Notes under the pieces: generated by a model
The model's database searches: none
What the model was told of the DNA's origin: nothing
Seen by the model: only the letters and a program-made list of their open reading frames with translations
Shown here: positions 9,947 to 19,757 of the stretch, one piece after another
Position numbering within the stretch: the first letter of the stretch is position 1
Layout: every line of letters begins with the position of its first letter
NCBI GenBank assembly: GCA_021502835.1
Contig: JAKFGP010000030.1
Coordinates: 1-42,619, forward strand
Direction: 5' to 3'
Origin: Streptomyces thinghirensis
GTDB taxonomy: Bacteria > Actinomycetota > Actinomycetia > Streptomycetales > Streptomycetaceae
Length of the DNA: 42,619 nucleotides
Program-made: the position numbers and the translations under genes

Positions 9947-9990
9947 CGGGATCGACCGACCGACCGTGCGTCCCGCATACCCTCACGACC

Positions 9991-10495
9991 ATGGAGAGCG
10001 TTGAAACGGTCCCGTGACAGGGCGGCGTCCGAACTGTTCGCCGCCCTGTATCCGCGCCTCGCCGGCTGGTGCCGCCGATGTCGTCGACGACGACGAGACG
10101 GCCCACAGACTCGCCTCGGAGGCGTTCACCCGGCTCTGGGCCCGCTGGACGTCCGTGGAGGAGCCCCGCGGCTTCCTCACGCGTCACCGCCGCCAACCTC
10201 GTCCGCGACCACTGGCGCAAGCTGGAGCGCGGCGCCGGGCGGTGCGCCGGGTCACCGCCGGAGGTCGCCGTGCGCCCGCACCCCGAGCAGGCCGACCCCT
10301 CGGTGCGCCTGCTCGTGCAGTCCCTGCCGGAGCGACTGCGCGTGCCGATACTTCTCCACTACTACGCTGACATGCCGATCCGGGAGGTGTCCGTGCTGAC
10401 CGGGCGTAAGGGAAGGAACCGTCAAGGCCGACCTCCACGCGGCCCGCGAACGTTCCCGCGTCCATCTGAGGAGAAGCCTTGACCACACGCCTTGA
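9991..10495 (+). CDS. ECF-type RNA polymerase sigma factor
   Basis: Region 2 is seen in ASELFAALYPRLAGWCRR and ETAHRLASEAFTRLWARWTS, followed by VTAANLVRDHWRKLER. Region 4 is LLVQSLPERLRVPILLHYYADMPIREVSVLTGR then GTVKADLHAARERSRVHLRR. Length is about 165 residues, normal for SigE-like ECF factors. The likely start is ATG 9991 (MESVETV) with a frameshift a few codons later; a TTG at 10001 is the alternative. Further shifts occur near 10078, 10185, 10235 and 10410. Its stop at 10495 overlaps the TTG start of the next gene, which is placed like an anti-sigma factor. Confidence 0.8.
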
Positions 10496-11194
10496 GGACG
10501 GCCAGGACGATCCGGGGTTCGAGCGCGACGGACGATCGCTGCTGGTCGTGCTGCGTCCGGGCGGCGACTTTCTGCGCCCGCCCCGGGCGTTACGAGGCGG
10601 TCCGCCGGGCGGCGTCGCGCCGGCGCCTGTTCCGCGCGCCGCCCGGCCGGGGCCGCCGCGACCGCTGCCCGCCGCCGCCGTGATCGCGCTGCCGCTGCAC
10701 TGGGCGGCCCCGCGCATCGCCCCGCGTCCGACGGCTCCCACTGGCCCCCGGCCCCCGCCGGCCCGACGCCGCCGACCTCGCCGAGCCCGGCCCCCGCCCG
10801 CGATCCCTCGCTGGAACCGTCCCCCGAGCCGTCCGGGGCCGTCCGAGCCGTCCGCGGGCGCGGCGTCGCGCTCAGCGCCGGACTCGGCGTCGCGCTCCAC
10901 GCCGGGTTCCGCGCCCTCGGCCGTGCCGAGCACGCCGCCCGCCGCGGCCGGGCGCCGTCGGGCGCACCCGGAGCCGAGCCGTCGGCTGGGCCGAGTACCG
11001 TGCCCACGCCCTCGAGCGCGTCGGCGAGGCCGCTGCAACCGGACGATGATCTGTCACGTGGTACCGCTCACCGAATGGAATGCCGACCCCGGCGGCACGC
11101 TGTTCCCAGCACTCGGCCCCCGCGACCGCAGGGCCGTCCAGCGCGTGCTGGAGGTCCGGTGGGACGACGGGGCCGGGCTACGGGACTGTCCTGA
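10479..11194 (+). CDS. Putative membrane partner of the sigma factor (anti-sigma-like position)
   Basis: Begins with a TTG at 10479 inside the sigma gene (TTRLEDGQDDPGFERDG). A cytoplasmic N-terminal part (LLVVLRPGGDFLRPPPGRYEAVRRAA) is followed by a single membrane segment (AGAATALAAAVIALPLHW) and a long Pro/Ser/Ala-rich outer part with poor reading-frame continuity. There is no zinc anti-sigma motif, so the role rests on position and topology. A short conserved-looking piece VVPLTEWNADPGGTLFPALG follows at about 11050-11110 in another frame and may be its C-terminal domain. The stop at 11194 is one of several possible. Low certainty for the 3' half. Confidence 0.45.
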
Positions 11195-11223
11195 CGTGGG
11201 AGGGGGCGGACGACGCCTCTGCG

Positions 11224-11488
11224 TCACGCGACCGGCGGAGGCGTGCCGCCGAGCAGAGCGCCGACGCGGTCTGCACCGGCGTGGCGGCGGGCTCCGGCGC
11301 GGGCGCGAGCTCGGGGTCCGGGTGGCAGGTGAAGCCGAGGCGGGCCATGGCCCGGGTGACCTCGCCGCTGGAGAAGTCGCGACGGTCCTGCCGGGTGATG
11401 ACCTCGCCCACCTGCTTGACGGGATAGCGGCGGCGGCCGATGGTAACGGACTCACCCGTGATGGTCTCGAGGCGTGATGCCCCTTCAT
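11224..11488 (-). CDS. Small conserved hypothetical protein, coupled to the helicase
   Basis: About 87 residues, starting MKGHHASRLETITGESVTIG, then RYPVKQVGEVITRQDRRDFS, SGEVTRAMARLGFTCH and a Pro/Ala tail ending TPPPVA. I recall similar small proteins in other Streptomyces but know no function. It looks like a compact soluble domain with a basic, polar core and could bind nucleic acid or the helicase (inference). The ATG at 11488 overlaps the helicase stop (ATGA), so it is translated from the helicase transcript. Frameshifts near 11470 and 11265. It converges on the sigma-factor operon. Confidence 0.6.
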
Positions 11489-13154
11489 CGAATCCAGCAC
11501 CCCACCCTTTGTGAGGTCGAACGGTACCGGGCGATGACACGGCGCATGATGCCTCCACAAGGGGAGATGGGGCGGGTGGGTTGGCCGTTCGCGACGGTCC
11601 GGGAGGTGTTACGCCGCCGAGCCACCGGCGGACTGTCGCCGCGGCCTGCGGCGCGGGGCGTCGCCGGCGGGCCGGCCCTAGGTGCCGCGGCCTGGCCGGA
11701 GCGGCTCTGCTGGGTGGCGGACGCCTGGCCGGTGCGGCCCTGCGCGGAGCGGCTGCGGCGGCCACGGGACGAGGAACCCCCGCCGGACCCGGGCGCGGCG
11801 CGGGCGCTCCACGACCGGTACGGCGATGACGACCGGGACACCGGACGGGGCCTGCGCCCCGGTGATGCGGGACAGCTCCGCCTCGCCCGAACGGACCGGC
11901 GTGACCTGCGGGGTGATACCGGCCGAGGCCATCAGCCGGGTCATGTCGCGTCGCTGGCCCGAGGTCACCAGGGTGACGACGCTGCCGGACTCACCGGCGC
12001 ACTTGAACGGCCGTCCAAACAGGTAGTCCTTGTGGTCTCTGGGCGGGTCGACGTTGACGACCAGGTCGAGGTTGTCGACGTGGATGCATGCGGCCGCGAC
12101 GTTGGTCGCCACCAGGGGCCGTCACGTGCCCGTCCTTGAACTGGGCGAGAGGGTCCGGGTGCGCTGCGGCGCGGGACTTGCCGCCCGTGCAGGCCCGCGG
12201 CGCGGGACGCCGTTAATAGCAGGTGCTTCACCAGCCGGTCCACGGCGTGCTTGGTGTCCAGGAACGCATGATCACCCGGCCGTCGCGCGCCGCGATCTCG
12301 GTGGTCGCGCGGTGCTTGTCCGTGTCGTGCACGTGCAGCACGTGGTAATGTCCATCATGGTGACGGCGCCGGCCGACGGGTCGACGGAGTGGACCACCGG
12401 GTCCGTCAGGTAGCGGCGAACCAGCGGTCGACGTTGGCGGTCCAGGGGTGGCCGAGAACAAGCATCCGCTGCCCGTCCGGGGCGACCTGGTCGAGCAAAG
12501 CGGGTGACCTGGGGCATGAAGCCCATGTCGGTCATCTGGTCGGCCTCGTCGAGGACGGATGATGGTGGACGTCGCCGAGGTGGCAGTCGCCCCGGTCGAT
12601 GAGGTCCTTGAGCCGTCCGGGCGTCGCGACGACGACCTCGGCGGCCGGACCGCAGCGCGCCAGCTGCCGGCCGATCGACATGCCGCCGACGACGGTGGCC
12701 GCGACCGCAGGCTCATGGCGCGGGGCGCGTACGGGGTCCAGCGCGTCGGTGACCTGCTGGGCCAGCTCACGGGTGGGGACGAGGACGAGGGCGAGCGGAC
12801 GTCGCGGCTCGGCGCGCCGGCCGGCCGTGCGGGCCAGCAGGGCGAGGCCGAAGGCGAGCGTCTTGCCAGCCCGATGCGGGCCGCGGCCGAGCACGTCGCG
12901 GCCGGCCAGGGAGTTCGGCAGGGTCGCCGCCTGGATCGGGAACGGCACGGTCACGCCCTCGCCGGCGAGCGCGGTCAGCAGTCGCGCCGGCATGTCGAGC
13001 TCGTCCAACGACTCGACGGCGGGCAGCGCCGGGGTGACCGTCTTCGGCAGCGCGAACTCGCCCTGGGGGCGGCCGGTCGGCGGCCGGAGGTCTGGGAGCG
13101 GCGCGGGCCGCCACCGCCGGAGCGTCGTCGGTCATTGGTGCGTACGCGGTTCAT
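11485..13154 (-). CDS. DEAD-box RNA helicase
   Basis: ATP-dependent RNA helicase. After a basic, low-complexity N-terminus (MNRVRTNDRRRSGG) come the Q-motif region (GVTVPFPIQAATLPNSLAGR), motif I (GKTLAFGLALLAR; the AxxGSGKT start is garbled by a frameshift), Ia (VPTRELAQQV), GG (VVGGMSIGRQ), Ib (VVATPGRLKDL), II (VLDEADQMTDMGF), then helicase domain 2 with HAVDRLVKHLL, APVVATNVAAACIHVDNLDL and VVNVDPPRDHKDYL. A long Arg/Ser/Ala-rich C-terminus ends at 11485. The start ATG 13154 follows an AAGGAAGG ribosome site. Expected motif VI residues are not cleanly readable (GESGSVVTLVTSGQRRDM replaces the usual HRxGRxGR region). Its position behind a cold-shock gene suggests a role in RNA unfolding at low temperature (inference). 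At least eight frameshifts. Confidence 0.85.
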
Positions 13155-13354
13155 GCGGGGAACCTTCCTTGATATGGCACGTATCAAGGGGACCCGCAGC
13201 AAGGGAACGGCGCAGGGAATCGCAAGAACGAGCCGGCCCCGGTCGATTCCGGCTGATGCAGCCGTGTGGACCGGAGAACTGATGAAAAGGGAAATCTGAA
13301 TGCGCGGGGAGATATGCGGGCCCCCGCGGGCGCTCTGCGCCCGGAAACGCGGCG

Positions 13355-13391
13355 AGCTGGGGCCCGCACCCCCGCGGTGCGGGCCCCAGCT
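13355..13391. terminator. Hairpin terminator after the cold-shock gene
   Basis: A perfect 15-base stem (arms 13355-13369 and 13377-13391) with a 7-base loop, placed 19 bases beyond the cold-shock stop on the minus strand. No clear T-run follows, which is common in Streptomyces. It separates the cold-shock gene from the helicase. Confidence 0.8.
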
Positions 13392-13409
13392 GCGAAGTAC
13401 GCGTGAGCG

Positions 13410-14122
<713 letters not shown>

Positions 14123-14869
14123 GTGCGTACGGGTGAATTCGCCGAGTGGACACGGCGGTTCGAGGACGAGCGGGAGCGCAGGCAGGCGCAGGGCGACCCG
14201 GACTGGAGTCAGGGGGCGACGCTGCCCGCGGCGGTGTGGGCCGGCATCCAGCGCTTCCAGGTCGGCGAGGACGGCGACGGGCGAACCTCGTCGGCAAGGC
14301 GGACCGGGCCGGCGACCCCGACTACGCGCGCGGTGCGCCTCTTCGTCGCCGAGGAGCAGAACCACGCCCGGCTCCTGGCCCGGCTGCTGGCCGCGGGCGG
14401 CATACCGACGCTGCCATGTCACTGGAGCGACACCGTCTTCGTACGGTCGCGGCGCCTGCTGGGCCTGCGCCTCGAACTGCTGGTGCTGATGATCGCGGAG
14501 GTAGTGGCGCTGCGCTACTGCCGGGCCCTGCGCGACGGCACCGACGACGCGCTCACCTCGGACGTGGCGGGACGGATCCTGTCCGACGAGCGGCGCCACG
14601 TCCCCTTCCACTGCGAGCGGCTGCACGCCTCCCTCGCGGAACTGCCCAGCCCCGTGCGCCGCCCGGTGATGACCCTGTGGCGGCTCCTCCTCCTCGGCGC
14701 CGCCCTCGTCGTCGCCGCCGACCACGGCCGGGCCCTGCGCCGGCTCGGGACCGGGCGCCGTCGTTTCGTGGCCGACGTCATGGCCTCGTCCGGCGAGGTG
14801 GTCCGAGCGGTGCTCGCCCGGCATGGAAAGAAGGACCCGCTGGAAACAGCCCCGGAACCCGGGAGGTAA
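14123..14869 (+). CDS. Ferritin-like diiron-domain protein
   Basis: About 248 residues from a GTG at 14123 (VRTGEFAEWTRRFEDERERR) that follows a GGAGAGGGGG ribosome site. Conserved blocks are AAVWAGIQRFQVGEDGDG, VRLFVAEEQNHARLLARLLA (EExxH iron ligands), ELLVLMIAEVVALRYCRALR and RILSDERRHVPFHCERLH (second carboxylate/His set), then a hydrophobic WRLLLLGAALVVAADHG. The ligand pattern points to a four-helix diiron fold. A role in oxidation, iron or peroxide handling is possible, but the substrate is unknown. One local double frameshift near 14280-14335 interrupts it (GKADRAGDPDYARAV restored). An open extension to 13895 is possible but unsupported. Confidence 0.75.
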   Translation: MRTGEFAEWTRRFEDERERRQAQGDPDWSQGATLPAAVWAGIQRFQVGEDGDGRTSSARRTGPATPTTRAVRLFVAEEQNHARLLARLLAAGGIPTLPCHWSDTVFVRSRRLLGLRLELLVLMIAEVVALRYCRALRDGTDDALTSDVAGRILSDERRHVPFHCERLHASLAELPSPVRRPVMTLWRLLLLGAALVVAADHGRALRRLGTGRRRFVADVMASSGEVVRAVLARHGKKDPLETAPEPGR

Positions 14870-14956
14870 TCTTTCCGTCTTTATCTGCCGACGGGCTGCT
14901 CCTCGTGAACAGGAAAGCGGCAAATCGACTGAAAATTGATAAAGAAGGCATTGCGG

Positions 14957-16317
14957 GTGTTCTCACGAATAGGTAGCAGAAACGCGTTCTCCGTGCTGCG
15001 CCAACCACGGGCGAGACTCTGGGCCGTGGCGGGTGCGGTGGCCCTCGGATTCCTCATCACCCTGGAAATCGCCGCGCGTCGTCTACGGCCTGCCCGGCCC
15101 GATCACACACCAGGCGCAGGAGTTGATATTCGCCCCGCGTCGGGGCCCCTCCTGTACGCCAGCATGGCTTTGACGATGGTGGTGCTCACCTGGCGCCAAC
15201 GGTTCATCGCGGCGGGCATCGCGGTCGGCATCGACGTCGCCATCGCACTGGTGCGGTGGGTGGCCGACGCGGGGGTGACCGAGGGCCACTCCTTCGGCAG
15301 CGGCGCGTTGTGGGTGATCCTGGGCTGCGCGGTCCTCGCCGTCACGCGCCGCACCGGCCAGGAACGCGTCCTGCTGCTGAAGGGCGTCGGGCTGGCCTGC
15401 TCCTGGTGGCCGGCCGCAAGACCGGTGACACCTGGCTGCTGATCACGTCGAAGACCCGCCCGGACGTGCTCGACCCGTACGTGGCGGTCGCCGATCACGC
15501 GCTGGGCAACCCGTCGTGGCTGGTGGGCCGGGCCGTCGAGGCCACCGGCCCGGTCGGCGCCCACGTTCTCGACTGGGTCTACGCCCAGCTCGCGGTGGCG
15601 CGGTCGTCGTCGCGCTGTACCAGCTGCGCCACGTGGCGGCGGGAGCGCCGCTTCCCGGGTCATCACCTGGTCCGCACGTTCCTGGTGATCGGCCTTCTCG
15701 GTCCGGCCATCTACATGATCTTCCCTGTCGTCGGACCGGTCTTCACCTACGGCACGGGCGCGTTCGGCACCGGCGGCGAGCAGTGGGCGATGGACAACCT
15801 GTGGCCGCACACGCCGACCCCGATCAGCCCTCCGCAGCCGTGGACGTACGACGAGATCACGCCCCGGAACTGCATGCCCGAGCCTGCACACGGCGTGGGC
15901 GACGGTGATCTTCATCCATTCCCGCAAGGGCCCCCGTGTCCTGCGTTTCGCAGGAACGTTTTGGCTTGTCGCCACCCTCTGCGCGACGCTGGGATTCGGC
16001 TACCACTACGGCATTGACCTCGTGGCCGGCGTGGTGTTCGCGGTCACGGTCGAGGCAGCGCTGCGCTCGCTCGACCGCGGCTGGGACCGGCCGGGAATCC
16101 AGTTGGTCGTCCATGGCGCACTGGTCTTCACCGTACTCCTGGTGTCGACTCGCTACCTGCCGATGGAAATGGCCCAACGCCCCTGGATCTCCGGGCCACT
16201 TCTCATTCTGGCGATGGTCTCGGTCGTCTACGGCTACGCGCGGACCACCAAGCGGTGGGGAACCGCAGGCGCGCGCACCGGCCCAACGACCGGAACCGCA
16301 ACTCCGAACTGGCCTGA
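14957..16317 (+). CDS. PAP2-family membrane phosphatase
   Basis: Membrane protein with a phosphatidic-acid-phosphatase type 2 domain. The GTG 14957 (VFSRIGSRNAFSVLRQPRA), 8 bases after GAAGG, leads into helices WAVAGAVALGFLITLEIAAR, LYASMALTMVVLTW and ALWVILGCAVLAV, then HHLVRTFLVIGLLGPAIYMI. The active-site motifs are RNCMPSLHTAWATVIF (SxxH motif) and LGFGYHYGIDLVAGVVFAVT. It likely dephosphorylates a lipid or undecaprenyl-type phosphate at the outer face of the membrane. There are five or so frameshifts (15075, 15400, 15600, 15885, 16270). The stop at 16315-16317 lies 27 bases from the convergent deacetylase stop. Confidence 0.8.
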
Positions 16318-16343
16318 CGACCCGCCGAGCACCGAGCGCGGAC

Positions 16344-17113
16344 TCAGCGCACCGGGAAACCGAAGGAGTAGCCCTGCTCCTGGAGCCAGGGGAGGACGCG
16401 GCGCAGGGCTTCGACGGTCTGGGAGCGGTCGCCTCCGCGCCGTGGAAGAGGATCGCTCGGCCTCGAGCAGCTCCCGCTGCACGGTCTCGACGATGGCGTC
16501 CGCGCCTGGCCGCTCGAAGTCCTTGGTGTCCACGTTCCAGCCCAGCGGCCGCATCCCGCGGTGAGGCGGCCAGCTCGCGGCTGTAGGGGGTGAGGCCCCG
16601 CCGGGTGCCCGGTAGTACATCGGGCGCACGCCGCCGGACGCCTTGGTGATCATGCGCTCGGCGTCGAGGATCTCTGCGACTGGTACGCCTCGGACTTCTT
16701 GTCCATGGCGGTGTCGTGCGACACCGTGTGGTCGCATAGCCGGTGCCCGGCCGCGACCACGTCCTTCACGAGGCCGGGTGGCCTGCGCCTGCGTCCCCGT
16801 CACGCAGAACGTGGCCTTCACTCCGTACTCGCGCAGCAGGTCGAGCACTCGCGGGGTCCACGCGGGGTCGGGGCCGTCGTCGATGGTGATGTTGACGCCG
16901 CGCGCCCCCGCGTCCGAAGCGTGCGCGATGGTCTCCGCGACCCGCTCGACGTCACTGCCCGGCGTGGGCGACGCGGTCGCCTTCGGCGACGAGCCACCCA
17001 CGGCGTCGGCCTGCGCGGTCCACACCGAGGCACCGACGGCGAGCACCGTCACCCTCGAGTGCCGCCCCGACCAGCTTGCCGTACCAGCCCCGCCCGCCGC
17101 TGTGCCGCGCCAT
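16344..17113 (-). CDS. Exported polysaccharide deacetylase (NodB domain)
   Basis: From ATG 17113 (MARHSGGRGWYGKLVGAAL) a hydrophobic N-terminal segment (VTVLAVGASVWTAQADAVGG) serves as signal or anchor. The NodB domain follows: GVNITIDDGPDPAWTPRVL (motif 1, the DD pair with the metal ligand), VKATFCVTGTQA, CDHTVSHDTAM (motif 2, the two metal-binding His), MYYRAPGGAF (motif 3), GWNVDTKDF (motif 4) and the C-terminal FHDGGGDRSQTVEALRRVLP, QEQGYSFGFPVR. It removes acyl groups from a cell-wall or exported glycan. About six frameshifts. Convergent with the PAP2 gene. Confidence 0.85.
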
Positions 17114-17860
17114 GTCCGCCCCGCTTCCACGCAGTTCCTCGTCGATCCCTCGGCCACCTTGGGGCCACCTGGCAGGACGAGGGAAAACGGCCAAGTGGAT
17201 GCGTCCGTTACCGATCACGGACAATTCCGCAGGAGTTCGCGGACAACCCGGCGGCAGCGGTCGTCATTCACCGCTCCGGACGGGCTCCTGGGCGGCATAG
17301 GGGAACATAGGCGCGCTAGAAGTCTGGGCGAGCAGGAATTCTGAACCCGAGAAACGCAACGTCCTGTTACCGGACCACCACCCTTCTCGCCGCCTCCCCG
17401 GTGACCGGCGTCGCACCGCCCGCCCAGGCTGCCCCTCGGGCGTGCGCGTATAAGGCCAGAGGACCTGGAGCCCCGGTCCGCCGGCCGGTTCCTGAACTCA
17501 TGGGCCACGGTGCCACCGCCGATCAGGACCGGACCCGTACCGCCAGCACCCCGGACGACTCCCGGCGGCCGACTGCGCGCTGAATGCGGCTCCTGGAGAT
17601 ATCGTGCGTATCGGATCGCACCTCGCTGACCGTGGGTTTCCGTCCTGACGGGCATGCGGAGGGCACGGGACCTCAGAAGGCGGCAGACCGATGCGACCGA
17701 GGAGACTCGCTGCACACGGTCCGCCCGGCTGGGGTTACAGGCGAGGTGTGCAGGGATCCGTGTTTGTAGCGCCTGCGAGGGGAGCCACTGCGTCTTTCAT
17801 TCCGTGTGCCGAGCGTGAAGGCAGTTTGAGCCAGCGTGCCCGGCGGCGATCGCCTGATCA
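17114..17860. other. No gene recognised
   Basis: About 750 bases upstream of the deacetylase. Several open frames exist on both strands (for example minus 17215-17715 and plus 17401-17583), but none shows a family motif, a ribosome site with a good start, or consistent codon use. It may be promoter DNA plus degenerate sequence next to the restriction-modification remnant. Confidence 0.5.
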
Positions 17861-18085
17861 CACGCCCTGTCCGTCCTGGCCGAGGGCGGACACGCCGCAC
17901 TTGCGATGCCGAACAAGGCGGGCAACTCGGGGAACGCGGCGGAGCGGCGATTCGCCGTGCGCGCTGGTGGAGCAGGGCGTGGTGGAGCGCGTTGTCGCGC
18001 TGCCCGACAGGCTTTTCTCGGGCACCTCTGGTGCCGGTGCGCGTGGTTGTTGCGGCACCCCGCCGATGCCGGAGATCACGTCCTC
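17861..18085 (+). pseudogene. Fragment of a type I restriction-modification N-6 DNA methylase (HsdM)
   Basis: Across two small frameshifts the plus strand reads HALSVLAEGGHAALAMPNKA, then GNSGNAAERAIRRALVEQGV, VERVVALPDRLFSGTSVPVR and VWLLRHPADAGDHVL. This is the conserved stretch just after the NPPF motif of HsdM-type adenine methylases (usual form: GGRAA..PNKAGNSG...AIRxALVExG.VExVVALPxxLFxGT.IPVCLW.LR). The upstream SAM-binding and NPPF motifs and the downstream half are absent, so this is about 75 residues of a protein of over 500. No hsdS or hsdR is nearby. It looks like the remnant of a lost restriction-modification locus. Confidence 0.65.
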
Positions 18086-18590
18086 GGAGCGGATCTGCTG
18101 GGGCCGCGTCCTCCCCTTGCCGATGGTTTCCAACCCTCCGCCCCCGTCGGCTCACGGTGCGTCCGGCGTCCATGCGGCCACCAGATCCAGGAGTCCCGGG
18201 AAGGGTCGTTGAGGCCGATTCGGGGCGGCGCGCTCTGTTCATGAGGGCGGGCACCGGCGAGGACGGGTGGCGGCCGTGCCGGGCGACCGGCTTCACGTGT
18301 TCTTGACATGCGCCTTGCGTATCCGGGAGGCACTGGACACAGGCTTGGGGAACCTGACGGAACCTTGAACCGAGGCTGTTGAGAGCGTGCGGGCGCGGCC
18401 GAAGAACCTAGAGATCAGAATCCGGTGCGGTGTGTTCGGGAGGTTCTGCAGCCATGACGTCGAGGAGGTTCGTCGCGCGCAAAGGTGCTGACCGCCGACC
18501 GTGGTGAATTCGCCGTCCGCGTGGGCCAGAACCCCGGAAGCGAGTGGCACCACCAGGCCGTTCACGACGCGGAGTGACTTCGGGGGACTA
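18086..18590. other. No gene recognised; possible promoter elements
   Basis: About 500 bases between the methylase remnant and the monooxygenase fragment. A TTGACAT element is at 18304, and further CTGAC/TTGA words follow within 100 bases, but spacing is irregular. The minus strand has an open frame (18293-18856) ending in a Ser/Arg-rich tail without recognisable motifs. Confidence 0.4.
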
Positions 18591-18890
18591 GTGAGGAACG
18601 CCGATGTGCTCGTCGCGGGTGCCGGCCCCACGGGCATGACACTGGCGGCCGAACTGCGGCTCGCCGGTGCACGCGTGACCGTACTGGCGCGGCGGACCGG
18701 CGAATCGCGCGGGTTGGGCTGAACAACCCGCACGATGGAGGTGTTGACCAGCGGGGTCTGCTGCCCCGCTTCGGTGACATCGAGGCCAGTACCGGCGGCC
18801 ACTTGGGTCGTCCCCCGATCGACTTTGGGGTGCCGGAGGGGCCGGCCAGGCCGCAAAGAGCGTGCCGCAGTCCATGACCGAGGGCCCCTT
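18591..18890 (+). pseudogene. N-terminal fragment of an aromatic FAD monooxygenase
   Basis: A GTG at 18591 starts MRNADVLVAGAGPTGMTLAA (FAD-binding GxGxxG), then ELRLAGARVTVLARRTGESR, GLNNRTMEVLDQRGLLPRFG, FGVPEGPA and AAKSVPQSMTEGPL. This is the standard beginning of the PheA/RdmE-type hydroxylases that oxidise aromatic polyketides. There are frameshifts near 18720, 18740 and 18845. Just after the VPQS motif the plus-strand similarity stops, and the minus strand shows the middle part of the same enzyme family. The gene cannot be functional as it stands. Confidence 0.75.
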
Positions 18891-18892
18891 GA

Positions 18893-19500
18893 GGTCGGCG
18901 AGGAACATCCCCAGGGGGCGCTGCGGTGCCGGGGAAGCCGAAGCCGGGCGCCCCGGCGGACCGTGCTGCGCCCGCCGTCGCACCCAGACCAGCCAGGGCG
19001 CGCTCAGCGTCGTCACTCCTCGTGGCCGCGCACGTCCACGGGCACCCCACCGCGCCGACGGGAGTCCCCGCCGGAGTTCAGCGGGGTCGCGGCGGCTTGG
19101 GAGCGGCTGACCGGCAGTCGATCGCACAGCCGAACCGGTGTGGGTGGACTCCTTCGGTGACGCCGCCCGGCCGCGCTTCGGGCCGACCCAGGATCAACAG
19201 ACCCTGGGCGCGGGTGTTCATCAGCAGTCGCCGGCCGACCGGATGCCGCTCCTCGTGGTACGAGGCGAGCACAATCTCCGGAGCCCGGCCGGTCTCCACC
19301 GCACCCAGCTTCCAGCCCGGGTTCACCGCGTCCTGGATACCGGTGTCATGCCCTGCCGCCGGCCGGCAGTCGGATGTGCGCGGCGTCACCGGCCAGCAGT
19401 ACCCGGCCACGCCGGTACTCGGTGACCTGGCAACCGGGCGCGGCCTGCTGCTCGACCTGGCCGGCAACCCGCGGCTGCGACAGCGGGACGCTGCCCGGGC
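18893..19500 (-). pseudogene. Middle and C-terminal parts of an aromatic FAD monooxygenase, inverted and out of order
   Basis: On the minus strand, about 19480-19110 encodes TEYRRGRVLLAGDAAHI, LPAGG, NTGIQDAVNPGWKLGAV, SYHEERHPVGRRLLMNTRAQ and GLLILGRPEARP. This is the GD motif and C-terminal half of the family. Next, at about 19060-18893, come WLVGCDGGRSTVRRGAGFGF and PGTAAPLGMFLADLKG, which belong before the GD motif in a normal protein. Read 5' to 3' on the minus strand the order is therefore C part, then middle part. The N part lies beyond on the opposite strand. The C-terminal thioredoxin-like domain is missing. Several frameshifts are present. Either a rearranged gene or a misassembly. 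Confidence 0.7.
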
Positions 19501-19595
19501 GGGCCGGGTGGACATCGTCACCGCCGAGCCGCACGGCGTGCCGGTGGGACCGATTTGACGTCGGGGAAAGAAACCGACCGGAGCACCGCACATTC

Positions 19596-19623
19596 CTGAC
19601 GGAAGTTGACATCGGCCTGACAT
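19596..19623 (+). promoter_or_regulatory. Candidate SARP heptad repeats upstream of the SARP gene
   Basis: Three direct heptamers CTGACGG, TTGACAT and CTGACAT start at 19596, 19606 and 19617, i.e. 10 and 11 bases apart. SARP regulators bind direct heptamers at 11-base spacing (family knowledge). They lie 135-160 bases before the SARP start and could mediate autoregulation (inference). Confidence 0.4.
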
Positions 19624-19757
19624 GCAGATGGTTGCACCCGGAATCCACTCTTGGAGACTCGAGTGCACCCCAAGTACGGACCTCCACTCCCATCCGTGAT
19701 TCCGCGACAGACGCCGTGACAGAAACCTCTGCCTATTTCTGACGAGGAGTAATCTCC

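Noticed and set aside
17215..17715. Long open frame on the minus strand
   Set aside because: No motif, no good ribosome site, and stop-free stretches arise by chance in such GC-rich DNA.
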